Shown in pieces: positions 1 to 19,573 of a stretch of DNA of 64,000 bases. Position numbers and translations under genes: made by a program. Below the pieces are notes generated by a model, which had not been told where the DNA came from, did no database searches, and worked only from the letters and a program-made list of their open reading frames with translations. This DNA is from Globodera rostochiensis (taxonomy: Eukaryota > Nematoda > Chromadorea > Rhabditida > Heteroderidae): contig JAEVLN010000004.1 of NCBI GenBank assembly GCA_018350325.1, positions 2,728,001 through 2,792,000 on the forward strand, given 5' to 3'. Each line of letters begins with the position of its first letter. The stretch's first letter is position 1.

Positions 1-116
1 TTCGTCGTGATCTGTCCTTATTGGTTGATGATCTGATCCCAAACAGTGATCAGAAAGAACATGGCAAAGGCCAATATTTATATAAAAACAATTGATCGCA
101 GCAATTTTGCCATCAG

Positions 117-8548
<8,432 letters not shown>

Positions 8549-11500
8549 TGTGCGCACCGAATTTTATACGATTTGGGGGGAGCACGACACTTTGGGGGGC
8601 CTGAATGTTGCGGGGCCGCGCGTTAGCTTTTAGCTTAACAGATAAGTGATGAAATTCAAATTTAAAAAAGTCACAAAAAGCGTCCATTCTGCGTGGATTA
8701 TTCATTTAAAATCATTTTAAAACATCAAGAAATGCCTTTATTTGCTCAATATTAAAGGGAAAAATAATATTTAAGCGCTTATGGATAGGAAAATTCGGCA
8801 AGGAATTTGTGCAAAATGTTGCTGAACATCGCCCGCCTTCTTCTTTACCTCTCCTTACGATTTATTGCGCCTGGCAAATGCCCGTAAATTTTAATTGGAT
8901 TTATTCATTTGGGGGGGGGGGTGGCACCTGTTGAAGAATTGGAGGGCATTTTGGGTGAAAGAATGGTGGACGGACATAAATGCCAAAGTCGCGTGTTTGT
9001 AATCATAGGTAAGTGGGCCGGACGGCGGGTGATGGCATAGAGAACAAAAAAAGGGATGAAGCGCGTGCCGTGCCATGGCGGGGGGAGGCATTTCAATTAA
9101 ATATAAGGCCCATAATTTATGTTCGATGTTTTGGACGGAAGTTGGGGGCTCGCGAGGCGAGTGAAAGGCCCCGGAGGGGGCGGGGGCAATTAAATGGGGG
9201 AAATATATAAATTAAAGCACACAAAAAGAAAGAAAAAAAATTGTGGTGAATGCTAACGAAGGCGCCGATGGACTGACAATTTTGGCACGAATCCCTTTTG
9301 TGGCGTTTGTCCGGCATAATGTTTACACAAGAATACCTTTGCACTTTAGTCGGCACAAAATTATGGGAGGCTGGACACTAATAAGTGCCATTCATTAATT
9401 GCCCTTTCAGTTAAGTGCCGAGAGAATCTCGAAGAAAATTCAAATTTAAACAAAAAAGCCCCGGGACTGCCAAAGTTTGGCCGGAAATAAAAGCCAAAAA
9501 GGTGTGAATATTTGAGCATAAATCCGCCGCAGTAAAGAATGATACGGACGGATGAGGGCCCCCCGGGGGGGGGGGGGAAAGTAACTCAGTTTTATGGATT
9601 ACTCCCTCTTCATTTGGCTGGTCTTCCTGGCCCCTTTATCGAGGAAGCGCCGGAGGGCGGGTAATGCCGCGATGCCTTTGTAGGAATGAGATGGGGGAGG
9701 CGGCAGCGGCGGCGGCGGCGCAGAAAGAGGCAAAGAATGGGGAAAAGACGGCATTGATGGGATGGCATTGACACGACGGACGGACCCTCCAAAACGGGCA
9801 CGGGCGGGGGAAAATGCTTCTTCTTGTTCCCCCCCCCCCGGCAAACAGAGGGCCAATAGAGAAGTGATAATAAAGTGGTTAGGATGCCCGGGGGGGGGGA
9901 GAATAAAATGGTTGAATTGTGAGGAGGGGAAGACGAACGACGACAGGATAACTTCACTCAATGTATTTAAATGAGCGCAAAATTGGCATTCCCCCCCCCC
10001 CTCGCCACAATTGGCACACACAGCGCCCTCCCCCCTCAATTGGTTTAGCGTATTGAAAGAATTGAACGAATGGACTGGACGGACAGCCTCTCCACAAGTG
10101 GAGAGGGCCAAAAGAAGTTCTGTCGCAAAGTGTTGCCCGTGCCCCTTTGAAAAAACCGATTCCAAATCCGGCATTGTTTTTTGTCCTATAAATTGAATCG
10201 GCACAATTTGACTCGCTTTCTTTTTATTAGAAATTGCCAAACAAATTTAATTGAGAGCATAATAAATACTGTAATTTTTGAAAACAAATACTGTAAGGGA
10301 TGTGACTGGTGGTCAAAACCTAGCGGCTCTATTGGAGGCGGCACTCCGGCCGCCTCATTATACCGAATTACGTCTGAGAGACTTACAGCTCGCATTTGAT
10401 CGATCAGAGCGCCTCCGTGACGATCGCCTTCTGTGTGAAGAAGCTGCAGTTTCGTGAACGTGTTGAATTTGGGGAGAGAAGCGAAGTTGGAGTGATTTTG
10501 AAAGAAGGCAATTAATTTAAAAGGAAATGCTAAAATAAATTGAATGAATTAAATCGATTGTTCTTTTTATGAAACGGAAAGAATTGCTTTTCAAATGCGC
10601 AGTTCAAATCGAATACTTTTTAAAGATCATAAATAAAGTCAACGAATTTGTCCAAATCCAGCACAGACTCACTTTAAAAGTAAAATAAATGAGGCAATAG
10701 CTACAAATCTTGCATTTAATGTGCTTCTTCTCCACGAAATCAGCAAGGCCCGAGGGCGACAAAGGGTCGCCCCGGCTGAGTTTCCCCTCGGGGAGTGGTC
10801 TTTTCCTCTTTATTTAGTTGCCTAAACATTTGGCCCACTCCATTGATCGCTTGGCTAATGCGATCAGCTTCTGCTGCAAGGGTTTCACCCGCGGGCACAG
10901 AGGAGAGGGACCTTTAATCGGCCCCTCGGGGGTGGGGGGAGGGATACTGCTGTCTTTGATCGATCAGTCACAAACCAACAACGGCACCCGCCCTCCCCCC
11001 CCCCCTCCCCTACATTAAAAAACAAAGAATGTGTGGAAAATAAACATCTGAACTGAAATGAAGACGAGAATTATTTACATCTCATCCCGACTCTCAGTTA
11101 AAGAGAACAAATTGACATTTGGACTTAAATCACTCTAATAAATCTCGGCAAAGGCTTTACCTAGTAAGTTTTAATCAAAATAACAATTCAATCTAAATTT
11201 AAAGCACAAAAAGTAGTTAAAGTGCACATAAAAGCAAGACAATTCATATTGAAACGTAACTATCTTTGTTCGCAAATGCCCAACTCAAAGCGAACAACGA
11301 TAATTTAATAAAGGGGGGGGGGGGGGGGTAAAGCCGTTCTCAACAAAAGACGGCACCCACGGGGAGAGGAATTGAATTGAATTGGAAGGGCGGCACAACG
11401 TCAAATTTGTTTCATTTCTGCTGAGGGGCGGGCTGCTGCTGTTCAGGAATGAATAATGAATGTTTCTTCTATTGACTGCTGAAAGTATATGTGTGGCACA

Positions 11501-12254
11501 TAATTAAGGGGAGGACCAACTCTCATCAGCAACAAAGAGGATGCCGTCATTTCCATTTCCTCTCGGGTCCAAACGGAAAAAGGACATCGCGTGAGCGATT
11601 GCTGAAGCATTGCTTTAAAAGAATTCGGAGGATTCGTTTGGGGTTCAGCAAAACAACAGAAAAAACTCGCGGAATTACTTTTTTGCTGAATTTTTTGTTC
11701 AATTGAGCAATTGGTAATTTATTCAATAGAAAAAGCATCGAACAAAGCCGGAAATTCGACGTTAAATGAGACAAACTCACGTTAATTTTTGCCTGATTGA
11801 CTGTCAGTTGCTGCTGCCATTGTAATGCAATTAAATACGAAGGGAGGGGGGGGGGGGTGTTTTTGGCACTTTTCCTAATTGAAAATTCTTTAAATTTTCA
11901 AATAAATCTCCGACGCCCCAGGCATACATAAACGAACCCCTTGCTTTGTTTTTCAGAGCCAGAATCTTTATTGTTGCAAAAATTTGGATTTTCGGATCAT
12001 TAAAAAGCTTTTTACAAAAATTAGCCTATTTTTAAAACTTGACCACCAAGTTGGGGAAAATAGGAAATTTGTGAAAAATTTATAATTGGGTAAAAAAATT
12101 TGAAATTTAGCATGAAGACTTGGTTTGTTCCGAAGAATCTTTGTGCAAAATTCCAAAACATTCGATAGGATTTGAACAAAGTGACAAAAATCCGACTGTT
12201 TTTGCAAAAAAAGGGCACAAAATTGCAACATAAGTGGGCGCCATAAATGCCATC
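8549..12254. other. Intergenic/5' region of the K+ channel gene, no supported gene
   Basis: Low-complexity DNA with many G or C homopolymers, for example around 8911-8920, 9567-9577, 9831-9839, 11313-11328 and 11843-11855. The GC-rich part at 9600-10050 is open in several frames at once, which reflects composition and not coding. I looked for the eag/PAS domain exons that precede the membrane domain in many ERG channels and did not find them. A short GC-balanced stretch at about 10305-10470 is open on both strands (see findings). Confidence 0.6.
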
Positions 12255-12730
12255 CCAATCAATACGGTTCCATGGCCGAGTGGTTGTGCTCTCGATTTGC
12301 TCCTTCACGGTTCGGATCCCTTTCACGTGGTGGACCACTAAAGTTAAACCCGCTGCGGCGGGGAGCATGTTTGGCGGTTCATGCAATAAACGTCCCCCTG
12401 TGGTCCACCCCGTGGAGGGGTCCGAGTTGTGAAGGAGCATTCTCGAGGCATTCCTCGCTGGCGCGTGGAACAGCCGCTGACGGATACGTGGCCCGGCTCG
12501 TGACATGGTGGTGAGGCTAAGCAGCGACCAACGGACGGCTTTGGGGAGTTTGTCCGTACCAGGGCACAGTATGTACCCCTAGCGGCGTCCGACGTCTGCA
12601 TAGGTTATGCTGCTGAAGGTCGGGGGTTGTCAAACAGTTGGAGTCATTTGTGGAGTCTCACTCCGGTGGCGCTGTTTCCTTCCGTACCACTTCCGCACCG
12701 TCCGGGCGGTACCACCCAACTTTTTTTTGC
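12255..12730 (+). ncRNA. Pol III-like, tRNA-derived SINE-type element with long hairpin
   Basis: A canonical tRNA-style A box (TGGCCGAGTGG, 12273-12283) is followed by a B box (GGTTCGGATCC, 12309-12319), 36 bp start to start, as in the head of a Ser/Leu-tRNA-derived SINE. The B box lies in the left arm (12299-12338) of a 40-nt imperfect inverted repeat. The right arm is 12400-12438, with G-U-tolerant mismatches and a 61-nt loop that can form smaller stems. A T8 run at 12721-12728, followed by T6, is a typical Pol III terminator. There is no convincing tRNA cloverleaf, and I saw no clear target-site duplication. It may be a SINE copy or a single-copy structured ncRNA. Its exact 5' and 3' ends are uncertain. 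Confidence 0.6.
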
Positions 12731-13749
12731 CTTTTTTCCTTCACATTAACATACCTACCTATCCCCATGACGTATAGGAACATCCAAAATTTGCATTTTT
12801 GATACTTTACTATTTATAAAAAATATTATTATTGGCAAATTTTTGTGCTAAATAGGCACATGGGAAACGCGGGGAATGGAGAGAATTTGGAGGGGGGGGG
12901 GGGGAAAGGAATCGTTCGTCGTCCACCGCCACTCATTCTGCACAATGCACAGCCGAAGCAACGGCTCAAATTCGTGGCGATGGTTGCTGCTGTGGCGTGC
13001 CATTCGACGATGTGCTTCATCATTCGCCCCCGGGGCGTCGGTCCATTGCCGCCGACAAAACAAACAGAAATTTGGTGCGGGAAGGCCAGCTGATGATGGG
13101 CCGGCAGCCCAAGGATTAGGAGGAGACCCAACAACGCAGAAAAGCAGCAACGACCGCCGACACAGTGAGTAAAAGATGGGGAAGTTGGCCAGCCGCCGCC
13201 GCCTCGGCTCCCTTTCATTGTTCGACAAATGAAAAGCGGCGTCGCCGGGGGGGGGGGGCTAACTTCGGCAGAGCGATGAACGGAGCGCCAATTTCTTCGA
13301 AAAAGGAACCAACCACAAAAGCAAAAAAATTGGAAAATCACAAAAAGAGAAAGGAAATTGCAATTCCACCAACTATTAAAAGTCGACTTTCAACCAAGAG
13401 GCTTTTCGAATCAATTGGTTTTAAACATTCCAAAGCCATAAATTGGAACCTATTTTAAAGTGTCCTAATTTCCAACTAACGAAGCTCTCCAGAGTTCCGG
13501 AAAGGGCAGGGGTACCCGGGTAAGATTTGTTTATCTTCAAAGCGGAGATCAAAATTTAAATAAGTAGATTGGGCAAATGTCGAAATTATACCAAACCAAC
13601 AATCGGCAACGGATTACAAGTAAATTGAGAATTACGCTTTTCCTCGTCCCGGAGGGCCTTTACGGTTGGAAGAGTTCACAAAATGAACAATTGCCTAATT
13701 TGTGCCCAAACTGGTCAACAACAACAAAACAAATAACACGCATAACAAA
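12731..13749. other. Intergenic, no supported gene
   Basis: This stretch holds a GC-rich patch (12890-13260) bounded by poly-G runs, then AT-rich DNA downstream of NAA25. Open frames in the GC-rich patch occur on both strands, have no recognisable domain and no clear splice frame, so I do not call a gene. Confidence 0.5.
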
Positions 13750-16700
13750 TCAAAGGCAAGAAAAATTAATCAAATGGTCAATTTTTTCTGTGAGTTCATT
13801 GAAAAGGTCGGGCGAAGAGACCGTCTCAAGCACTTTCTTTTCGGCAACTTCGAGTTCAGACTTCAAATGCTTAAAACGAATTATTTAAGCGCATGGAACC
13901 AATGAAGCCGATGAACTATTTGCACATACTTTTGGAAACAGTTCCCTGAGACCAAATTGGTCGTCGTCTTGCACCGAAGACGGCGGCGCCTCCACGCGTT
14001 TCAGTTTTGTCGAGACAAATGTCCGTATGCATTGCAAAGCCCGGTGAATGGCTTGAGAGTATGGGCCGAGACTGTCGAGGTCCACCGACTTCCGTTCCTG
14101 CAACAAATAAATAAATGGCGTCATTCTCCACCACTCTCGAGCTGAGATGGTGGACTCCTTTAGCTTCGGGTGTCAGGCTTTTCGAATGGTAATTTTCACA
14201 ACACCATGTGAGGATCTTCTCCTCGTACCAATTCGACATGATGCTGCTGCGGCTGCTGTTGTTGACAGGATTGGTGGTGATGCGGTTTCTCCCGTTTTTT
14301 GCCGCTGTCACTTCGCTCTTTCTTCCCATTGGATTTGGCCGACAAAAAAAGCTGTTCCAATCGTTTGCCGCCGATTAGTGCAAAGGCGAGCATTTCAACC
14401 AATTTGGACACGCTTTTGAGCGCGTCAATTCGTTCCTTCAGAGAAGTAATTGGTGCGGATTGGTTGTCCGCGGCGACCAAACCTTGAACACCAAAAAGAA
14501 AAAGCCATGGCACAAAGAATGCAATTTATAGAAAAATTTATAAAATGTCCTTTCGGCTTTTGCCTACCGTCCAAAAATGTTGTAAATAGTTCGGCCGCTT
14601 CCGTCAGTCGGTGACAATTCGATGCCGCCATTTCCGATTGCTGCTGCTGCTGCAACGGCTCGTTGTTGTGTTCAGAATCGGTCGTCAAACGAATCGCCGC
14701 TTCAATTACCAAAACGGGCAGCTGAACGGGCCCACTGGTGCCGGTGTTGCTGCTGCGCAAAAACAATTCCAGACCGGTGTCCGTGAAGTTTTCCAACAAA
14801 TTCCGCTAAAAATTGAGTTTGTAGAAAATAAACAAATTAAATAGGGTAATTTCACACAATGTTTGGTGCGGTCGAAAATTCCTTTCGGCATTGTTCCAAT
14901 GTCGCGAAAAATGCCTTTGCATTCCTTTCCAAAGACTGTTTTCCAATGGAGCAAATTGCAAAGCCGAGAGAGCTGCGCAGCCCCAAATAGGCCCTCTGAA
15001 AATTATTGCTTTTTATTCAAAATGTTTTGTTTTTCAAGCAGTACTCACAATCTCTTTTAGGCTTTCTTCGCGAATTTCCCGAAGCATTGAGTCGGAAAGG
15101 AAAACTTTCACAGCACTGAACTCCCTGTTGTCAACGAGGTGACCCAAATCTGTCATATAATTAATTTATTCAAAAAATTCTTGCATTTTCTAGATCACTT
15201 TCCTAACAAAATTAATTAATTCCAATCGGACACCGGCGAGCCGCTCCGCCCAAAGATGATAATCACTCACACAACCGCCCATTATTATTCTGTGCTATGT
15301 AACCCCGGAGGGCAACAACTCCACTCTCGATGGCAAAATCCCTCCCCCCCCCCCCTCACACTTTCTTTGTCGCCTTTGGCATCGCCTCCTCGCCATTTGT
15401 CCTCACATATGTTTTGCCAATTCCCCTTTTTGAAAGGCGCCCCTTTGCCCATGATAAATGCCCAAGAATTCCCAACAGCGGGACAGTCGGTGCCTTGCCT
15501 TTGAACCCCCAGCCCCCCCCCACCCCCGGCGGGGATTCCGTGATGGGCATGGGCCGACCCTTCATCTTCGTACTGTAACATTTACGGATGTGATTCTTTC
15601 GGATAATAAATATTTCGGAAACCACGGCATGGCTAAGTGTATTTGGAAGGAAATTGGGATTAAAGTAAAGGGACCCACCCACCCACAAAACAATTCTTAC
15701 CAAAATCGTCGTCCAATGTGAAACAGTTTGACGCCATTTCCAACGAATTTGACGAGAAACAGCCAGTGAACAAAGCATTTTGCACATCAGCACACATAGA
15801 ATAGACGGAATTCCGACTAAAAAATGTTTTTAAATCTATTTTAAAATTATATTTATTTAAATTAATGTACCAAGCGTTCGAGAATTCGTAGAGGTTGATG
15901 ATTTGCAGATACTTTTCCTTCCTAAACGCGGAGACAATGCAATCGCTTATCTGAAAATGGTCAGTCGAATAAATTTTGAAGGCTAACACCATTCACAAGT
16001 TTACCTCTCTCTCATTGGACTTGTGCAAATTCACTGAATTTTGAAATAATAAACATTTTGAAATAAAAAATAACAACAAAAAAAAATTGATACACCCATT
16101 GATGAGTAGTAATTTTCTGCCGTTTTGAATAGCCCAAAATTTTCGGCAACAAAACACTGGAGGAAGGCAAAGTTAATGCGTTGAACGAATTTGATTTGCA
16201 TTTGTCCGATCAGTTCGTTGATGCGCAAAGCGTTGCCGAAAATGGCTAAAATTTTTGGCATTTTTCTGTTCGACTTTAACGCAGTCAAAATTTAAAAATT
16301 TAAGGAAGCCATCAAAAGTTTGGAACGCGAAACAAAAAACGCTTTTTTGTTTTAAACAAAAATAAATAATTACCGTAAATTCTGCACAAGAGAATTGGTG
16401 TTAAGGCGTTGCACACCGGCTGCTTGTTCACAACTTCCAAAAAAGACAACAACATCACCAACAAATTGTAATCACCTTAAACCCAATATATTCTCTATAT
16501 ACTATTATATAGTAGTAGTAGTATATTATATATGTTATTGTGTTTAATTATTGTATTTACCAGCTCTTAAAAATAAATCCCAAAAATAATTGGACACCAA
16601 TTGGACAAACACAGCGACAGCCAATTCGTCGTCTCCATTAATTAGCGTAATTTTGTTTAACAGCCGATGGATTGAGTCTGGAGAAATTCAAAGAAAAAAT

Positions 16701-19015
16701 GGCGGAATTTGTTGTGAAATTCTTTGAAGAATCCGTTGCAAGACCGGACCAGATCAGATCAGATCACTCGGTCTGATCAGTTTCGTTCAATCAGTTCAAA
16801 CACTGCTCCCTCCTCCCCCCCCCCTATTCCTCTGACCTTTTATGCATTCAGCAGATAAGGACGAGGGTCGGAAGCAATGGAACGAAATCATTTCCGACAG
16901 AAGAAAGGTCCAAACGGAGTCGGCGGATTGGGCGGCTTCACCATTCGTCTGAACAATTCTATTCAGCAAAAAGATTCACAAATAAATGTTTTGCATACCG
17001 AAAGCGAGGAAATGATCAGAAGTAAAGCGCGTTGCTGCTCAGCAGAGAGCAAATTGAGGCTGAAATATGCGAACATTCAAAATGAATTTGATTAATATTT
17101 GCAAAATAAAAAGAATTTTTTAAAAAAAATTTGTATAAAGGTACAAGATTTTCAGGTCCATAAATGTCGACGGTCTGTCATGGAACGTTCTGATCACTTC
17201 TTGGTGAAGCGCAAATGGAGACCCTGAATTATTAATAATTACTCAATTTGGCAATAAAAAAGTCTACCAAATTGCTCTTCAACCAAATTCCTTTGTGTGC
17301 ACAGATTAGCTGAACTTAGCCTCTCAATGAGCAAAAGTTTGGCCAAAAGTAACGCTTCACAAAGTGTCGATTACATTATTAACAAGTCAAAAAAAAAAAC
17401 ACTCACTTCGCCTTCCAACCAAATCCTTTTTCTCATTTTTTGCTTCTAAAAATTGACATTTTTGGATCAGCTCGGACAGAAACCTGAAATTGGAAAAAAT
17501 GAAAATCAAAAGCACTGACTGATATTTGCTCGTTTACCTGTCATCTTTGTCATGCAATTGTAAAAATGTGTCGGTTAAATTCACCCAATTGCTCCAATCG
17601 TTAGGCCTGTACAAAGCACACAGTTACCCACCCGATTGAGCCCGAAATTCTGATCAAAAAATTATAATTTCAGCAAAATTGGTGCTCAAAAATGCCATTT
17701 CCCTAGCCTCAAGGACCAACTCATTTTGCACAGCGCCAATGCACAGTTGAAACAGTTGTTCGTAACTCCCGTTCAACTTGTGCAGCCGTCGCAAACGCTG
17801 CCGGATGTGCATGTTCAGGTTGGACTGATCAAAGTGCACTTCGATCAGTTTAATCGCTTCCGCGTATTTTTCCACCGTTTCAAGCGCCGTCAGTCTGAGT
17901 TCCAAGCCTAGAGGAAATATTTGAACGAAATGTTTGTTTGTTCAGCAACAATCGACCACCCAGCACCAACCCCCCTGGTGTTGAACCAGCTCAACGTCCG
18001 AGACCTTTTCCAGCATCCGATTTGCGAGTTGGAACGACATTGAAACGCCGAGTTGTTTGTTTTCAAAACCCTTAAAAAACAAAATCCTTCCTTCTTGCGA
18101 TATAATTAAAGTTAAAAGTATATGATTTGTTGTCTTAATTTTTTGGTCATAAAAATGCCACCACCACCACACCTGGACCAGAATGACCAGCACAGCCCAC
18201 ATGTAATAGGTGGACGGCTCCGTCGTGGTGCAAATCTTTGCCAACTGCAACGCCACTCGCTGCTGCTCCCTCAGATTTGAAACTCTGGCGCAGGAGAAGA
18301 ACAGTTCCCGAAAGAACTGTTCGTTGGTCGGCTGTCGCCTCGTCAGCTCCGTGTACAGGTCGACAACGCGGTCCGCCCTGTTCAACTCCTTTACAAATGA
18401 AAAGCAAAGAGTGAATAAAAGAACATTCTTTTTTTTGTCAAATTGTACATGGCGCCAAAAATTGCAAAAACAGTTTTTTTTTCGCCAAAAAATGTTTCAA
18501 TTTTCAGCGGATCATCCGACCTTATAACAATGGCTGAGTGCCTGGACAAATGCTTCGTCAATTTCGTCAGTTCTGCAGATGTCCTCCAGGGAGTTAATCA
18601 GTGCTTCAGCATCGTTGAAACGTTCTGAAAAAGTGTGGAAAGCTTTTCTCTACCATTTTAATGTTATAATACCAATTCGAATAAGGGCGAGTGCTTTCAG
18701 CGCCTAAATTCCAAATTTAAAAAAAAGGAGACCAGGACAAAATCCACTTACATTTGCTGTATGCAATTTCGGATGCTTTTTCAGCATTTTGTCCGCTTCC
18801 GAAATCGCTTTTTTGTTTTGACCCGCATCGACCAACTAATTATGGAACAATTACTTTGTGCAACAACAAATTATGCCATGGGTTTAATGAACGAACACTC
18901 ACATCGTATAACGGCCTCAACCTGAACAGAGTAAAAATGCCGGGCATTCAACAAATTTAACCGACCTGCGCATCGAGATTTTCTCGTCGAAATGCAGTCT
19001 CTTCGAAGAGTGCAT
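13750..19015 (-). CDS. NAA25: N-alpha-acetyltransferase 25, NatB auxiliary subunit (MDM20/CRA-1 family)
   Basis: NAA25 anchors the NatB complex to ribosomes and, with NAA20, acetylates nascent proteins starting Met-Asp/Glu/Asn/Gln. The N-terminal TPR-like blocks follow the family order: RLRPLYD, DAGQNKKAISEADKMLKKHP, ALKALALIRIG, AEALINSLEDICRTDEIDEA, then a helical-repeat exon with NRADRVVDLYTELTRRQP and STYYMWAVLVILVQ. First exons (5' to 3'): 18966-19015, 18903-18921 (a 19-nt microexon), 18752-18835, 18673-18703, 18521-18624 and 18173-18388, all in phase. Further exons run through 18.06-17.66 kb (QLGVSMSFQLANRMLEK, then EAIKLIEVHFDQ) and down to a last exon at 13750-13869 ending NFSCL. The ATG is the first after an in-frame stop. 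The middle exons (about 14.8-17.6 kb) are small and AT-rich, and I did not resolve them all. The C-terminal exons are less conserved, so the 3' end is moderately sure. Confidence 0.85.
16488..16545. repeat. TA/TAG microsatellite in NAA25 intron
   Basis: An AT-rich run with TAGTAGTAGTAG embedded in alternating TATA. It lies in a non-coding stretch between NAA25 exons. Confidence 0.7.
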
Positions 19016-19573
19016 GTTGTTAGCAACTATCGATAATGTTCAAAAAATGAAAATGATTAATATTTATAGTCAAATTAAATCTGCCCGAAACGGTTGTGGT
19101 CAACCACAACCAACAACAAAACAACACTATTGCCCTTCAAGATTTTCGTGCATTTTTTATTATATAATAAACAAGATAAGCATAAAATCAGAATTAAAAT
19201 CAAAGATAGTTCTAGAAATATTAGTGACATAAATCCGAATTCGGTCGGGAATAAAAGCAAAGCAGAGGTGATTCGACGAAACTCCAAAATCTTTTTACTT
19301 TTTTTTTGACTTTCTGAAATTTTATCAAATTTTGAAGTCCATGTCGAAGACCGATAATGGAGAATGCCACCAAAATAGTCAATGATTGGAAATGAATAAT
19401 TTTTGCATATCTCATATAAAACGGTTAGCTCAAAAAGATTTCACCCGAATGGAATGTGTTTATTTGGTAAGAATACGAAGCATAGATCATCATCACAAAT
19501 CACAACACAAACAAAAAGAGAGAGACGAGAGGGGAGGGGAGGGGGGGGGGGGGGGGGGGGAGAGAGAACATTT
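19016..19573. other. Spacer between GRAF-like gene and NAA25 (same strand)
   Basis: AT-rich spacer of 558 bp. Next to the GRAF stop codon is a purine run ending in about 19 consecutive G (about 19542-19560) followed by GAGAGAG. No gene is seen. The distance is larger than typical intra-operon spacing, so co-transcription of the two genes is not suggested. Confidence 0.6.

Noticed and set aside
9599..10240. 213-codon minus-strand open frame
   Set aside because: It crosses several G/C homopolymers and has skewed composition with no recognisable domain. The plus strand is equally open in places. It is probably a composition effect.
12840..13260. Overlapping open frames on both strands (100-170 codons)
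   Set aside because: The region is GC-rich and stop-poor in several frames at once. The translations are Arg/Ser/Pro-rich without domains, and no splice-consistent chain emerges.
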